From contig CAZBMZ010000031.1 in the NCBI GenBank assembly GCA_964492845.1, positions 1-64,000 on the forward strand: a stretch of DNA of 64,000 bases, read 5' to 3'. The notes below the pieces were generated by a model. It searched no databases and was not told where the DNA came from. It saw only the letters and a list, made by a program, of their open reading frames with translations. Source of the DNA: JADJPF01 sp964492845 (GTDB taxonomy: Bacteria > Acidobacteriota > Blastocatellia > Chloracidobacteriales > JADJPF01). Made by a program: the position numbers and the translations under genes. This document shows, piece by piece, positions 35,769 to 44,048 of this stretch (positions within the stretch are counted from its first letter, which is position 1; the number at the start of each line of letters is the position of its first letter).

Positions 35769-36201
35769 ACTCTATGACCTTATATTTACTTATTTCTAAA
35801 TTTTTAGATATCTCATCTTTTAGTAAATAAAATTTTTAGATGTGGGTTTGGTTCGGCTTTACGATTAATATTTTCTTTTTGTTCATCAAGTATTTTTGTA
35901 GGCTAATAGTTTAATTTTTGTGGGTAGGTTAATTTCTAGCTTTTTAATAATAAATGCTATACAAAATAGAAAGTTTATTGAGCAGCTAAATTCTTTTATT
36001 TATTAAAGTTATATAAGATGGTTTTTACTCAGTAATAGGCTTTTGCTATTTAGTAGAGTATAAAAAGCATAAAAATGCACATAATGCTCTAGACTAAAAA
36101 TTCTAAATGTTAGTAGAGAAGTTGAACAAAATATCTACAAAATACTTAAATTCCTAAAGGATTAGGAATCTACATAGCAACTAGGAAAATAAGGTAATTT
36201 T
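35769..36201. other. Intergenic region, nothing recognised
   Basis: About 430 AT-rich bases between the divergent LolA-like and exporter genes. It should carry promoters in both directions, and AAGG upstream of 36202 serves as ribosome site. No gene, hairpin or repeat found. Confidence 0.5.
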
Positions 36202-38022
36202 ATGAATGATAAGAAAAAACTTAATGCTTCAAATGCTTGGCGTGAAGCAAAAGAACTACTTTGGACACATAGAAAACGTCTGGCTTTAGGCTTTTCTTTA
36301 ATGATAATTAGCCGACTTATGGGACTGGTTTTGCCAGCGTCATCAAAATTTTTAATTGATGAAGTAATTGTTAAACACCAAGTGCAAATACTTTATTGGA
36401 TTGCTTTATTTGCTGGGCTAGCAACCATTGTTCAAGCTATAACCTCTTTTGCTCTCTCACAAATTCTAGGTGTTGCTGCTCAACGAGCAATTAACGATAT
36501 GCGCAAACGTGTTCAAGTACACATTACACAACTTCCAGTTAGCTTTTTTGATAGCACCCAAACAGGAAAGTTAGTTTCCAGAATTATGACCGATGCTGAA
36601 GGAATAAGAAATCTGGTTGGTACAGGATTAATTCAACTTGTAGGAAGTATTTTTACAGCCGTAATATCGCTAGGCATATTGTTTTACTTAAACTGGTGGC
36701 TAACATTAATGACAATTTTAGCTTTAAGTTCTTTAGGTGGGATTTTAGCCTTTTCCTTTAGCAAACTGCGTCCGCTTTTTAAGGAGCGAGGAGAAATCAC
36801 ATCTCAAGTTATGGGTCGTTTAGGTGAATCTTTGGGCGGCATCCGCATTATTAAAGCTTACACGGCTGAAAAAAGAGAAAATAGAACTTTTGCTAAAGGA
36901 TCGCATAAACTATTCCGTAATATTGCTAAATCAATGACAGGTGTTTCTGCTACAACTTCTTTTGCTTCAATGATTGTAGGCGTTATTGGCGTGATTATGA
37001 TTTTGGTTGGTGGTAATTCTGTTTTAAGTGGAGCAATGACTTTAGGTGATTTTTTTATGTATGTGTTTTTTACTGGGTTAATGGCAATGCCTATAATTGA
37101 AATTGCTGCAATTGGTACACAAATTACAGAAGCATTTGCTGGATTAGATAGAATCAGAGAAATACTTAATCAACCAACGGAAAAAGATCATGACAAAGAT
37201 CGTTTAGCTGTAAAAAATGTTATAGGAAATGTTGAATTTAAGGATGTTAATTTCTCTTATGAAACTGGAGTTCCTGTCTTAAAAAATATTTCTTTTTATG
37301 CTCCAGCCGGTTCAACTACGGCTTTAGTTGGTTCTAGCGGTGCTGGAAAAAGTACCTTAATTAGTTTGATTATGAATTTTAACCAAGCTCAGTCAGGCAG
37401 TCTTACTATTGATAGTAAGGAAATTTCTAGCTTAAAAATGCAGGATTATCGCTCATATTTAGGCGTAGTTTTACAGGATAATTTTTTATTTGATGGGACG
37501 ATTGCAGAAAATATAGCTTTTTCTAAACCAAGTGCAACAGGCGAGGAAATAGAAATGGTTAGCCAAATTGCTTATTGTGCTGAGTTTATCGAAGGTTTTG
37601 ATAAAAAATATGACACAATTGTTGGTGAGCGAGGAATTAAACTTTCGGGTGGACAACGCCAAAGAATCGCTATTGCTAGGGCAATTCTAGCTGATCCTAA
37701 AATTTTAATTTTAGATGAAGCAACTTCTAGTTTAGACAGCGAAAGCGAATCCTTGATTCAATCAGGACTTCGCACACTTCGCAAAGGCCGCACATCATTT
37801 GTAATTGCTCATAGACTTTCCACAATTACCAGCGCAGATCAAATTTTAGTGCTAGAAAAAGGCGAAATTGTAGAGCGTGGTACACACAAGGAATTATTGG
37901 CAATGGGTGGACGCTACAAGCAACTTTATGATAAACAATACCAATTAGAGCTTAATCGTTTTACTAATCCTGGAGAGGAAAATAGTTTAGAATCTCCAAG
38001 ACAATATGCTATTTCGCACTAA
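36202..38022 (+). CDS. MsbA-like ABC exporter (fused permease and ATPase)
   Basis: 606 residues, a half-transporter that should work as a homodimer. Six membrane helices lie in about 30-320, the ATPase in about 345-585. Walker A GSSGAGKST, signature LSGGQRQRIAIARA, Walker B ILILDEATSSLD and H-loop IAHRL are complete. This class covers lipid A, lipid-linked and drug export. Substrate is not decidable from the sequence. Followed 40 bases later by a DUF6526 gene, a probable operon partner. Confidence 0.94.
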   Translation: MNDKKKLNASNAWREAKELLWTHRKRLALGFSLMIISRLMGLVLPASSKFLIDEVIVKHQVQILYWIALFAGLATIVQAITSFALSQILGVAAQRAINDMRKRVQVHITQLPVSFFDSTQTGKLVSRIMTDAEGIRNLVGTGLIQLVGSIFTAVISLGILFYLNWWLTLMTILALSSLGGILAFSFSKLRPLFKERGEITSQVMGRLGESLGGIRIIKAYTAEKRENRTFAKGSHKLFRNIAKSMTGVSATTSFASMIVGVIGVIMILVGGNSVLSGAMTLGDFFMYVFFTGLMAMPIIEIAAIGTQITEAFAGLDRIREILNQPTEKDHDKDRLAVKNVIGNVEFKDVNFSYETGVPVLKNISFYAPAGSTTALVGSSGAGKSTLISLIMNFNQAQSGSLTIDSKEISSLKMQDYRSYLGVVLQDNFLFDGTIAENIAFSKPSATGEEIEMVSQIAYCAEFIEGFDKKYDTIVGERGIKLSGGQRQRIAIARAILADPKILILDEATSSLDSESESLIQSGLRTLRKGRTSFVIAHRLSTITSADQILVLEKGEIVERGTHKELLAMGGRYKQLYDKQYQLELNRFTNPGEENSLESPRQYAISH

Positions 38023-38052
38023 AATAAGGCTTTATAAAAATTTTATCTAAAT

Positions 38053-38058
38053 GGAAGG
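38053..38058 (+). promoter_or_regulatory. Ribosome site deciding the DUF6526 start
   Basis: GGAAGG, 4 bases before ATG 38063. An ATG at 38051 overlaps the site itself and would be initiated with no Shine-Dalgarno sequence, so 38063 is preferred. Confidence 0.7.
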
Positions 38059-38062
38059 TTTT

Positions 38063-38500
38063 ATGGAAAGAGAAGCACAAAATTATCAAAATCATGTTAG
38101 ATGGCATCAGCCTTTTCACTTTTTTGTTATGCCAGTTTTTGCTATTCACCTTATTTGGACTCTAGTTGTACTTGTTCGTCAACCAGGTTGGCAAACAGGA
38201 GAAAATTTTGTTGTAGCTATGGCTTTAGTTGTAGCAGGGTTTTTAATTCGTATTAACGCGCTTAAGGCGCAAGATCGAGTAATTCGCCTAGAAGAACAAC
38301 TAAGATTTCAACGTCTATTTCCACAAGATTTTGCTAAAAAATTAGACTCTTTAACAACAGGTCAACTTATTTCCTTGCGTTTTGCATCTGACGAAGAATT
38401 ACCAGAGTTAATAGAAAAAATAAAAGCTAAAGAATTAATAAAAGGTGGGGAAATCAAAAAAGCAATAAAAAATTGGCGGCCTGATTACCATAGAGTTTAA
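38063..38500 (+). CDS. DUF6526 membrane protein
   Basis: 145 residues. Two hydrophobic segments (about 18-40 and 52-70) are followed by the conserved cytoplasmic tail: NALKAQDRVIRLEEQLRF, LISLRFASDEELPELI and EIKKAIKNWRPDYHRV, which matches the DUF6526 family. Family function is unknown, and it is sometimes mislabelled as an ABC permease. The position straight after the MsbA-like exporter is consistent with an accessory role, unproven. Confidence 0.85.
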   Translation: MEREAQNYQNHVRWHQPFHFFVMPVFAIHLIWTLVVLVRQPGWQTGENFVVAMALVVAGFLIRINALKAQDRVIRLEEQLRFQRLFPQDFAKKLDSLTTGQLISLRFASDEELPELIEKIKAKELIKGGEIKKAIKNWRPDYHRV

Positions 38501-38502
38501 TT

Positions 38503-38533
38503 TGGGAATGCGAGCATCCTGCTCGCTCTCCCA
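38503..38533. repeat. REP-like extragenic hairpin
   Basis: TGGGA (38503-38507) pairs with TCCCA (38529-38533), and GCGAGCA (38510-38516) pairs with TGCTCGC (38520-38526). Notably G+C-rich for this window, with no T-run, so a palindromic repeat rather than a standard terminator. Confidence 0.6.
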
Positions 38534-38635
38534 TCTTCTTATAAATGGTGTTGAACCATTTTTCACCTACTTAGTTTAACCGATCACACTCCGAATAAAA
38601 TTTCACGTTAAAAAATAATTTTTCTAGGAGCAGCT

Positions 38636-41437
38636 ATGTCTAATCGCTTAAAGATAAAGCTACTTACAATATTTGTGTGTTTTTTGATACTGGTAATAGT
38701 GCCTAATCAATCGTCCTTCTCTAGCAATAAGTTTTATTTTTCTCCTTATCAAGTAGGAGAATCTAACCCGCCAAAAATAAATAGTGTTAGCCCTAATAAA
38801 TTTCCTTTAGCTGGAAATGTGGAAATTGTCATAACGGGAGAGAATTTTTCTGCTAACTCATTGATAGTTTTAGGAGATAAAGTTATTGCAAATGCTACAA
38901 TTAGCGAAAAAGAAATAAGGTTTTTAGCTCCTAGTCAGGACTTAGCTGGAAACCTAACTTTAACAATACAAAATGTTAATGGTTTAGCTCAAAGCGAACT
39001 CCAAGCATTACCCAAAGATATAAATGAGTTACAACCAGGTGAAATTACTACTTTACTTGCAACTAAGGCTGCTTTAGGAAATGGACAATCAGCTAGCAAA
39101 ATAAGCTTAAAATCTTCTGCTAAAATATCAGTTGATAAAAATGGAAATATTTTTATTGCAGACACAATTAATCATTGTGTGCGGCGTGTAGATGCTAAAA
39201 CAGGCATTATTACTTTGGTAGCTGGAATGGGGGTTGCGGGTTTTGCTGGTGATGGACAACTAGCTTTAACAGCTAAACTTAATAGTCCAACAGATGTTGC
39301 TTTAGATAATGATGGAAATATATTTATTTTAGATTCTGGTAATTTAAGAATTCGCAGGATAGATAACCAAACAGGGATAATTACAACTTTTGTTGGAAAT
39401 GGAATTTTTAGTTGTTTAGGGACATTTTGTGGTGTTAGAGGTGATGGTGGCCTGGCTACAGAAGCTAGTGTAGAGGCAGAAGCCATAAGCGTAGATGCTT
39501 CAGGAAATTTATTTATCATAGAATCTGGCATAGAATTTAATTGCATTAGAAAAGTGGACAAGCAAACGGGAATTATTACTGGGTTTCTTGGTAGTTGTCC
39601 AAAACAATTTTTTATACCTTGTGATCCAGAAAAAGAAGATAACTGTATGTCTTTTATTGATATTGCTTCAGATAAAGAAGGGAATATCTTTGCAATTAAT
39701 TCGGGAAATGATTCTATTGATCGAATAGACTCTACCACTGGACAAAGAAGTATATTGCAACGCTATGACCGGTTTAATAGCCAAATTCCAAAACTTAGTT
39801 CTATTGCAGTTGATCAAGAAGGAAACGTCTTAATAACCACTGTGGAAAATACAATTATTAAGCTAGATGGAAAAACTGGGGAAATGCTCTCAACAATTGC
39901 TGGTAATGGAGAAAGGGGTTTTAGTGGTGATAAAGGATTGGCAATAGAAGCTAGCTTTGATTTTTTTGATACCTCCTTGGAAGAAGAAGCATCTTTAGAT
40001 GTTGACCAAATAGGAAATATTTTTATTTCCGATGCTGGCAATAATAGAATCCGTAAAATTTCAGCTAATACAAACATAGTAGAAACAATAGCTGGTGTAG
40101 GTCAGGTTATAACTGAACCATCAGAAAACGCTTTTCTAAATATGCCCTACATAAAAGTAAAAAATGACAAGCTTTATGCTTCAGATATTTTTACTAATAC
40201 TGTAAAAGCCTTAGACTTAAACACAGGGCAAATAACAGTTATTGCAGGTAATGGTCGAGAAGGTTTTAGTGGCGATGAGGGATTAGCAACAGAAGCTAGC
40301 TTAAATTTTCCTCAAGGCATAGCAATTAATAATGCGGGAGATGTTTTTATTGCTGATAGGGGTAATAGTCGTGTCCGAAAAGTAGATGCTAAAACAGGTA
40401 TAATTACTACGTTTGCTGGTAATGGTAAGTTTGACGAGGTAGTTAAAAATGATGTTGTAGCAACAGAAACCTGTTTATTTGGCCCATTGGATTTAGTCTT
40501 GGATTTAGAAGAAAATCTACTTGTTATAGATGGGCCTGCTATTAGAAGAATAGATGCTAAAACTAATATTATCAATAAGATTGCTGGTAATGGATATAAG
40601 AAAGGTGATGGAATTTTAGCAACAGAAGCTGACTTAAATGATCCTATTAGCATAGCAGTAAATTCTAAAGGGGATATTTTTGTTACTAGCTTTAGTGATG
40701 GAAAAGTGTACCGAGTAGATGCTAAAACAGGTATAATTACTACTTTTGTTGGTAAAAAGATGACCGGATTTAATGGCGAAGGGATACTTGCAACTGAAGC
40801 AGGAATAGTACTACCAAAAGGAATAACTTTTGACGAACAAGATAATTTGTTTGTTACCGACACTTTTAATAACTGGGTAAGAAAAGTAGATGCCAAAACA
40901 GGAATTATTAATACTGTTGTAGGAAATGGTTCTTTAGGCTATAGCGGTGATAATGATTCTGCTGTAGGTGCTAGTTTAGAAACGCCTAGTATAATTGCTT
41001 ATGGTAATGGAAAGCTATTTATTTGTGACCAGGTGATAGACCCCAACGATTTTGGTTTGTTTTTTAACCAATTTAACCGAGTTGTTAGAGTGGCTAAGAT
41101 AGCAACAGAAGATGATTTTGGATTATTTATAACTAATCTTCCTGCTGTTTTTGTTAGTCAACAAAAACGAGAAAAATTTGTAATTAGTATTAATAAGTTA
41201 AATGCTTTTGAGGGAGATGTTACGATTACCCCTCCGCAAAATTTGCCTTTAGGAATTAAGTTTATCCCTGCAAAGCCTATTACAATTAATACAAATGCTA
41301 ATTTTAAGGTTAAAATTACAAAAGAACTTCCTTGTGGTAATAATAAATTTACTTTTGTTGGGCAGGATTCAAAAGGACGTAAAAGAAATGTTGAATTAAG
41401 AGTAATCTCCGAAGAACAATTATTTTGTATTAGGTAA
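38636..41437 (+). CDS. Large secreted NHL-repeat/IPT protein, second family member
   Basis: 933 residues. A signal peptide (about 1-30) is followed by an IPT/TIG domain (about 45-125, KINSVSPNKFPLAGNVEIVI) and NHL repeats (about 140-815) with the same ITTIAGNG, GDGxLATEA and DSGNNRIRKI grammar as the 1310-residue protein, then a C-terminal Ig-like region (about 830-933) with KFVISINKLNAFEGDVTITP and LRVI at the end. Expected to be secreted or cell-surface. AGGAG precedes the ATG. The protein lacks the first NHL block and BIG2 domain of its paralogue. Confidence 0.92.
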   Translation: MSNRLKIKLLTIFVCFLILVIVPNQSSFSSNKFYFSPYQVGESNPPKINSVSPNKFPLAGNVEIVITGENFSANSLIVLGDKVIANATISEKEIRFLAPSQDLAGNLTLTIQNVNGLAQSELQALPKDINELQPGEITTLLATKAALGNGQSASKISLKSSAKISVDKNGNIFIADTINHCVRRVDAKTGIITLVAGMGVAGFAGDGQLALTAKLNSPTDVALDNDGNIFILDSGNLRIRRIDNQTGIITTFVGNGIFSCLGTFCGVRGDGGLATEASVEAEAISVDASGNLFIIESGIEFNCIRKVDKQTGIITGFLGSCPKQFFIPCDPEKEDNCMSFIDIASDKEGNIFAINSGNDSIDRIDSTTGQRSILQRYDRFNSQIPKLSSIAVDQEGNVLITTVENTIIKLDGKTGEMLSTIAGNGERGFSGDKGLAIEASFDFFDTSLEEEASLDVDQIGNIFISDAGNNRIRKISANTNIVETIAGVGQVITEPSENAFLNMPYIKVKNDKLYASDIFTNTVKALDLNTGQITVIAGNGREGFSGDEGLATEASLNFPQGIAINNAGDVFIADRGNSRVRKVDAKTGIITTFAGNGKFDEVVKNDVVATETCLFGPLDLVLDLEENLLVIDGPAIRRIDAKTNIINKIAGNGYKKGDGILATEADLNDPISIAVNSKGDIFVTSFSDGKVYRVDAKTGIITTFVGKKMTGFNGEGILATEAGIVLPKGITFDEQDNLFVTDTFNNWVRKVDAKTGIINTVVGNGSLGYSGDNDSAVGASLETPSIIAYGNGKLFICDQVIDPNDFGLFFNQFNRVVRVAKIATEDDFGLFITNLPAVFVSQQKREKFVISINKLNAFEGDVTITPPQNLPLGIKFIPAKPITINTNANFKVKITKELPCGNNKFTFVGQDSKGRKRNVELRVISEEQLFCIR

Positions 41438-41472
41438 TTATAGAGATAATTACTAAAGCCGCAAAAAATAGC

Positions 41473-41501
41473 TTGAAAAATTTTAATTGCTGCTTTAGCA
41501 T
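41473..41501 (+). promoter_or_regulatory. Candidate promoter of the phenylalanine operon
   Basis: TTGAAA (41473-41478), 17-base spacer, TAGCAT (41496-41501). It would start transcription near 41508, about 40 bases before the leader peptide ATG. The hexamers match sigma-70 consensus at five of six and four of six positions. It overlaps a weak hairpin (41454-41497) that could end the upstream NHL transcript. Confidence 0.5.
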
Positions 41502-41545
41502 ACGAAGGAATTCATAAACACCTGTTATCAATATCTAAAAATTTT

Positions 41546-41644
41546 ATGCAAAGCACAAGATTTAGCAATTTCAGATTTACCTTCCGCTTCTCCTTTAGGG
41601 AGCAGCGGACGGCTAAGACTTGTGCAAAGGAAATAGTTGATTAG
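41546..41644 (+). CDS. Phe-rich leader peptide of the phenylalanine operon
   Basis: A 32-residue reading frame (ATG 41546, TAG 41642-41644) directly upstream of the chorismate mutase gene. Phe occupies positions 6, 9, 11, 13, 15 and 17 (RFSNFRFTFRFSF), six of twelve consecutive residues, a density hard to expect by chance. It is the equivalent of pheL of enteric bacteria: ribosome stalling at Phe codons when charged Phe-tRNA is scarce would free the downstream antiterminator. No strong Shine-Dalgarno sequence precedes the ATG, which is the main weakness. Not annotated by normal gene finders because of its size. Confidence 0.75.
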   Translation: MQSTRFSNFRFTFRFSFREQRTAKTCAKEIVD

Positions 41645-41729
41645 TTGATTAAAAGTTAATAGCACAAAAAGTTTTAGACTAAAGCCGACTGCGATTCCCT
41701 AAATAAAGATCGCAGTCGGTTTTGTTTTT
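41552..41729 (+). promoter_or_regulatory. Phenylalanine attenuator (leader RNA structure)
   Basis: Competing stems are visible. Stem 1:2: GCACAAG (41553-41559) with CTTGTGC (41619-41625), enclosing a hairpin 41584-41608 that covers the last Phe codons. Stem 2:3 (antiterminator): the same TTGTGC (41620-41625) with a second GCACAA (41662-41667), AAGAC (41615-41619) with GTTTT (41671-41675), and CGGCT (41610-41614) with AGCCG (41683-41687). The 2:3 stem uses the 5' arm of the terminator (41684-41720), so the two are mutually exclusive. This is the classical attenuation layout, folded by hand. Confidence 0.7.
41681..41729 (+). terminator. Attenuator terminator before the chorismate mutase gene
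   Basis: GCCGACTGCGAT (41684-41695) pairs with ATCGCAGTCGGT (41709-41720), one G-T pair, extended by AAA/TTT, 13-base loop, then TTTTGTTTTT to 41729. A strong intrinsic terminator sitting 52 bases before the first structural gene instead of after a gene. Confidence 0.9.
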
Positions 41730-41780
41730 ATGGGCTACTTTTAACAAACTTAAAAATCTCTCGAAAGGAAGAAAAAAACA

Positions 41781-42062
41781 ATGAATATTGAAGATTGCAG
41801 AGCAGAAATAGACGCTGTAGATGAAAAAATTATTCATTTGCTAAATCGTCGTGCTGAACTAGTAGCAAAAATAGGCGAGATAAAACAGCTTCAAGGGCTA
41901 CCTATTTATGATCCAATCAGGGAAAGTATTGTACTTGCAAATATTTATAATTCTAATAAAGGCCCTTTAGACAACGAAACGCTAGAAAGATTCTTTAAGC
42001 AAATTATCGCTAAATCTAAGCTTATAGAAACTAATTACATAGAAACTACACTAGCATCTTAA
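41781..42062 (+). CDS. aroQ: Chorismate mutase (AroQ class)
   Basis: 93 residues, the usual length of a stand-alone AroQ-class mutase. The all-helical pattern begins CRAEIDAVDEKIIHLLNRRA (R7, D11, the active-site Arg 28 and Lys 35 region in AELVAKIGEIK) and continues with RESIVLANI and ERFFKQIIAKSK. It converts chorismate to prephenate, which the next gene product uses. AAGGAAG precedes the ATG. First gene of a three-gene Phe operon under the leader attenuator. Confidence 0.93.
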   Translation: MNIEDCRAEIDAVDEKIIHLLNRRAELVAKIGEIKQLQGLPIYDPIRESIVLANIYNSNKGPLDNETLERFFKQIIAKSKLIETNYIETTLAS

Positions 42063-42090
42063 CTTTAATAACAAAAGGGTTGCAAAAATT

Positions 42091-42942
42091 ATGACATATG
42101 TAGCATTTCAAGGAGAACCAGGAGCATTTAGCGAAGAAGCCGCTATTTCATTATTAGGCTCACAAACTCAACTACTTCCCTGCAACAGTTTTGAATCAAT
42201 GTTTGACGAGGGCCATCAAGGAAAAGCTGATATGATTCTTGCTCCGCTAGAAAATAGTTTAATAGGCTCTATTTCACGCTGTTATGACCTGCTTTTAGAA
42301 AGTTCTTTACAAATTATTGCCGAAGTTGTTCACCCTATTCATCATTGCTTAATAGGCTGTCAAGGGTCGTCTTTTGAAGATATAAAAACTGTAGAATCCC
42401 ATCCAGCAGCACTAGCACAATGTGAGAAATTTTTTGCAGCAAATCCAAAAATCAAAGCTATTGCAACAAATGACACTGCTGCAAGCGTGCGCCGAGTTAT
42501 TGAAAGATCTGATCCAACTGTTGCAGCAATTGCTAGTTATCGAGCTTGCTTAATTTATAAAGGTAAACTTTTAGGTCAAAATCTAGAAGACAATAGCCAA
42601 AATTATACCCGCTTTGGACTACTTACCTCTAAGGATAAGGCTAGTAGAAAATCAACTAAGTTTTCTATACCTAATAAATTATCTTTAGCCTTTTATCCAT
42701 CAAAAGCTGACAATGAGCTATGTAGATTGCTACAGTATTTTACCGATCACAATATAGAGCTATTAAAAATAGAGACACGACCAATCAAGGGACGACCTTG
42801 GAACTACTCATTTTGCTTAGATTTAAGAGCTTGTCTTGAAAAAGAGCAGCTAAAAAATATCCTAGAAGACCTTCAAAACCAAGGTTATAAACTGCAATTC
42901 TTAGGGTTTTATCCTGAAATGTTAATGCCCAAGCAAAATTAA
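42091..42942 (+). CDS. pheA: Prephenate dehydratase
   Basis: 283 residues: a catalytic domain (about 1-185) starting VAFQGEPGAFSEEAA, with NDTAASVRRV and the conserved NYTRFGLL (TRF motif), and a C-terminal ACT domain (about 200-275) with the ETRPIKGRPWNYSF motif used for Phe binding. It converts prephenate to phenylpyruvate with loss of water and CO2. Like other two-domain PheA proteins it should be allosterically inhibited by Phe, adding to the transcriptional control upstream. 28 bases after the mutase gene. Confidence 0.96.
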   Translation: MTYVAFQGEPGAFSEEAAISLLGSQTQLLPCNSFESMFDEGHQGKADMILAPLENSLIGSISRCYDLLLESSLQIIAEVVHPIHHCLIGCQGSSFEDIKTVESHPAALAQCEKFFAANPKIKAIATNDTAASVRRVIERSDPTVAAIASYRACLIYKGKLLGQNLEDNSQNYTRFGLLTSKDKASRKSTKFSIPNKLSLAFYPSKADNELCRLLQYFTDHNIELLKIETRPIKGRPWNYSFCLDLRACLEKEQLKNILEDLQNQGYKLQFLGFYPEMLMPKQN

Positions 42943-42957
42943 ATGGAGAATTAAAAA

Positions 42958-44010
42958 ATGCTTATCAAAATGCTAGAAAGCGCGACAGAAAGCCAAATAA
43001 ATTATTTAATAGAAAAAGTAAAAGAGCTTGGGTTTAAACCCTATACAAATTACAGCAGTAATTCTATGACAATTGCAATAACAGGAAATGGAAATTCTGA
43101 CAAATTAAAAACTTTGTCCAATGAATCAGGAGTAAATATGCTTGTACCAACAACACATCCTTTTAAGCTTGCTAGTAGACAAAATAAGCTTCAAACCTCG
43201 GTGATTGATGTAAGAGGTGTAAAAATAGGTGGAAGAGAAGCTGTAGTAATAGCCGGGCCTTGTTCGGTTGAATCGCGCGAACAGCTTTTAGAAACAGCTA
43301 TTGCAGTAAAAGCGGCTGGTGCTGTGATGTTAAGAGGAGGTGCTTATAAACCTCGTACTTCTCCTTATGATTTTCAAGGCTTAGGAATAGAAGCTTTAGA
43401 ACTCTTAAAAGAAGCCAGACAACTTACAGGACTTCCAATTGTTACTGAAGTAATGAGCGAATACGATGTTGAAATAATGAGCGAGTATGCTGATATGTTG
43501 CAAGTAGGTGCAAGAAATATGCAAAACTTTGCTTTACTACGTCGTTTAGCAAAACTCCAAACACCAATTTTGTTAAAACGTGGCCCTTCAGCAACAATTA
43601 AAGAATGGTTACTGGCTGCTGAATATTTGCTAGCTGGTGGAAATGAAAAAGTAGTGTTATGTGAAAGAGGAATAAAGGGCTTTGATACAGAACTACGCAA
43701 CACGCTTGATTTAGCGGCAGTTGCTCAAGCTAGAGAACTTTCACATTTGCCTATTATGGTTGATCCTTCTCATGCAACAGGTAAACGCAGTCTGGTTGCT
43801 TCGCTTTCAAAAGCAGCCTTAGCATTAGGCGCAGATGGAGTTTTAGTTGAAGTTCATCCTTGCCCTGAATTTGCTTTGTCCGACGGCCCACAATCGCTAG
43901 ATTTTCAAGGTTTTGCCGATATGATGTATCAATTAACAGAACCAAATCGCCCTGTTGCTAGTCCAAAAACTTGGATGATAGAAACAAATATAGCTCAGGC
44001 TATAGCCTAA
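42958..44010 (+). CDS. aroF: DAHP synthase (type I-beta, B. subtilis type)
   Basis: 350 residues: an N-terminal ferredoxin-like domain (about 1-70) and a TIM-barrel (about 80-335) with VVIAGPCSVESREQL, GAYKPRTSPYDFQGL, LQVGARNMQNFALL, LLKRGPSATIKEW, LCERGIKGFD and DPSHATGKR. It condenses phosphoenolpyruvate and erythrose 4-phosphate, the first step of the aromatic pathway. GGAG precedes its ATG 16 bases after pheA. Placing entry and Phe-branch enzymes together makes the operon a direct control point on Phe supply. Confidence 0.96.
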   Translation: MLIKMLESATESQINYLIEKVKELGFKPYTNYSSNSMTIAITGNGNSDKLKTLSNESGVNMLVPTTHPFKLASRQNKLQTSVIDVRGVKIGGREAVVIAGPCSVESREQLLETAIAVKAAGAVMLRGGAYKPRTSPYDFQGLGIEALELLKEARQLTGLPIVTEVMSEYDVEIMSEYADMLQVGARNMQNFALLRRLAKLQTPILLKRGPSATIKEWLLAAEYLLAGGNEKVVLCERGIKGFDTELRNTLDLAAVAQARELSHLPIMVDPSHATGKRSLVASLSKAALALGADGVLVEVHPCPEFALSDGPQSLDFQGFADMMYQLTEPNRPVASPKTWMIETNIAQAIA

Positions 44011-44021
44011 ACTATAGCCTG
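43996..44021. repeat. Hairpin overlapping the aroF stop codon
   Basis: CAGGCTATAG (43996-44005) pairs with CTATAGCCTG (44012-44021), 6-base loop containing the stop codon. The downstream sequence has only short T-runs, so it is a weak terminator or a palindrome between the convergent aroF and OmpA-like genes. Confidence 0.5.
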
Positions 44022-44048
44022 AACTTTCAATTGATTTTCTCGCACGGG

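Noticed and set aside
39172..40896. Minus-strand frames opposite the second NHL gene
   Set aside because: Same cause: shadows of a repetitive coding sequence.
41454..41497. Terminator of the second NHL gene
   Set aside because: Stem TAAAGCcGCAA/TTGCtGCTTTA has a mismatch, a 22-base loop and no T-run; too weak to list.
41585..41608. Possible T-box or other riboswitch in the Phe leader
   Set aside because: No T-box core (TGGNACCGCG-type) or specifier loop found; the Phe-codon-rich frame and competing stems explain the leader better.
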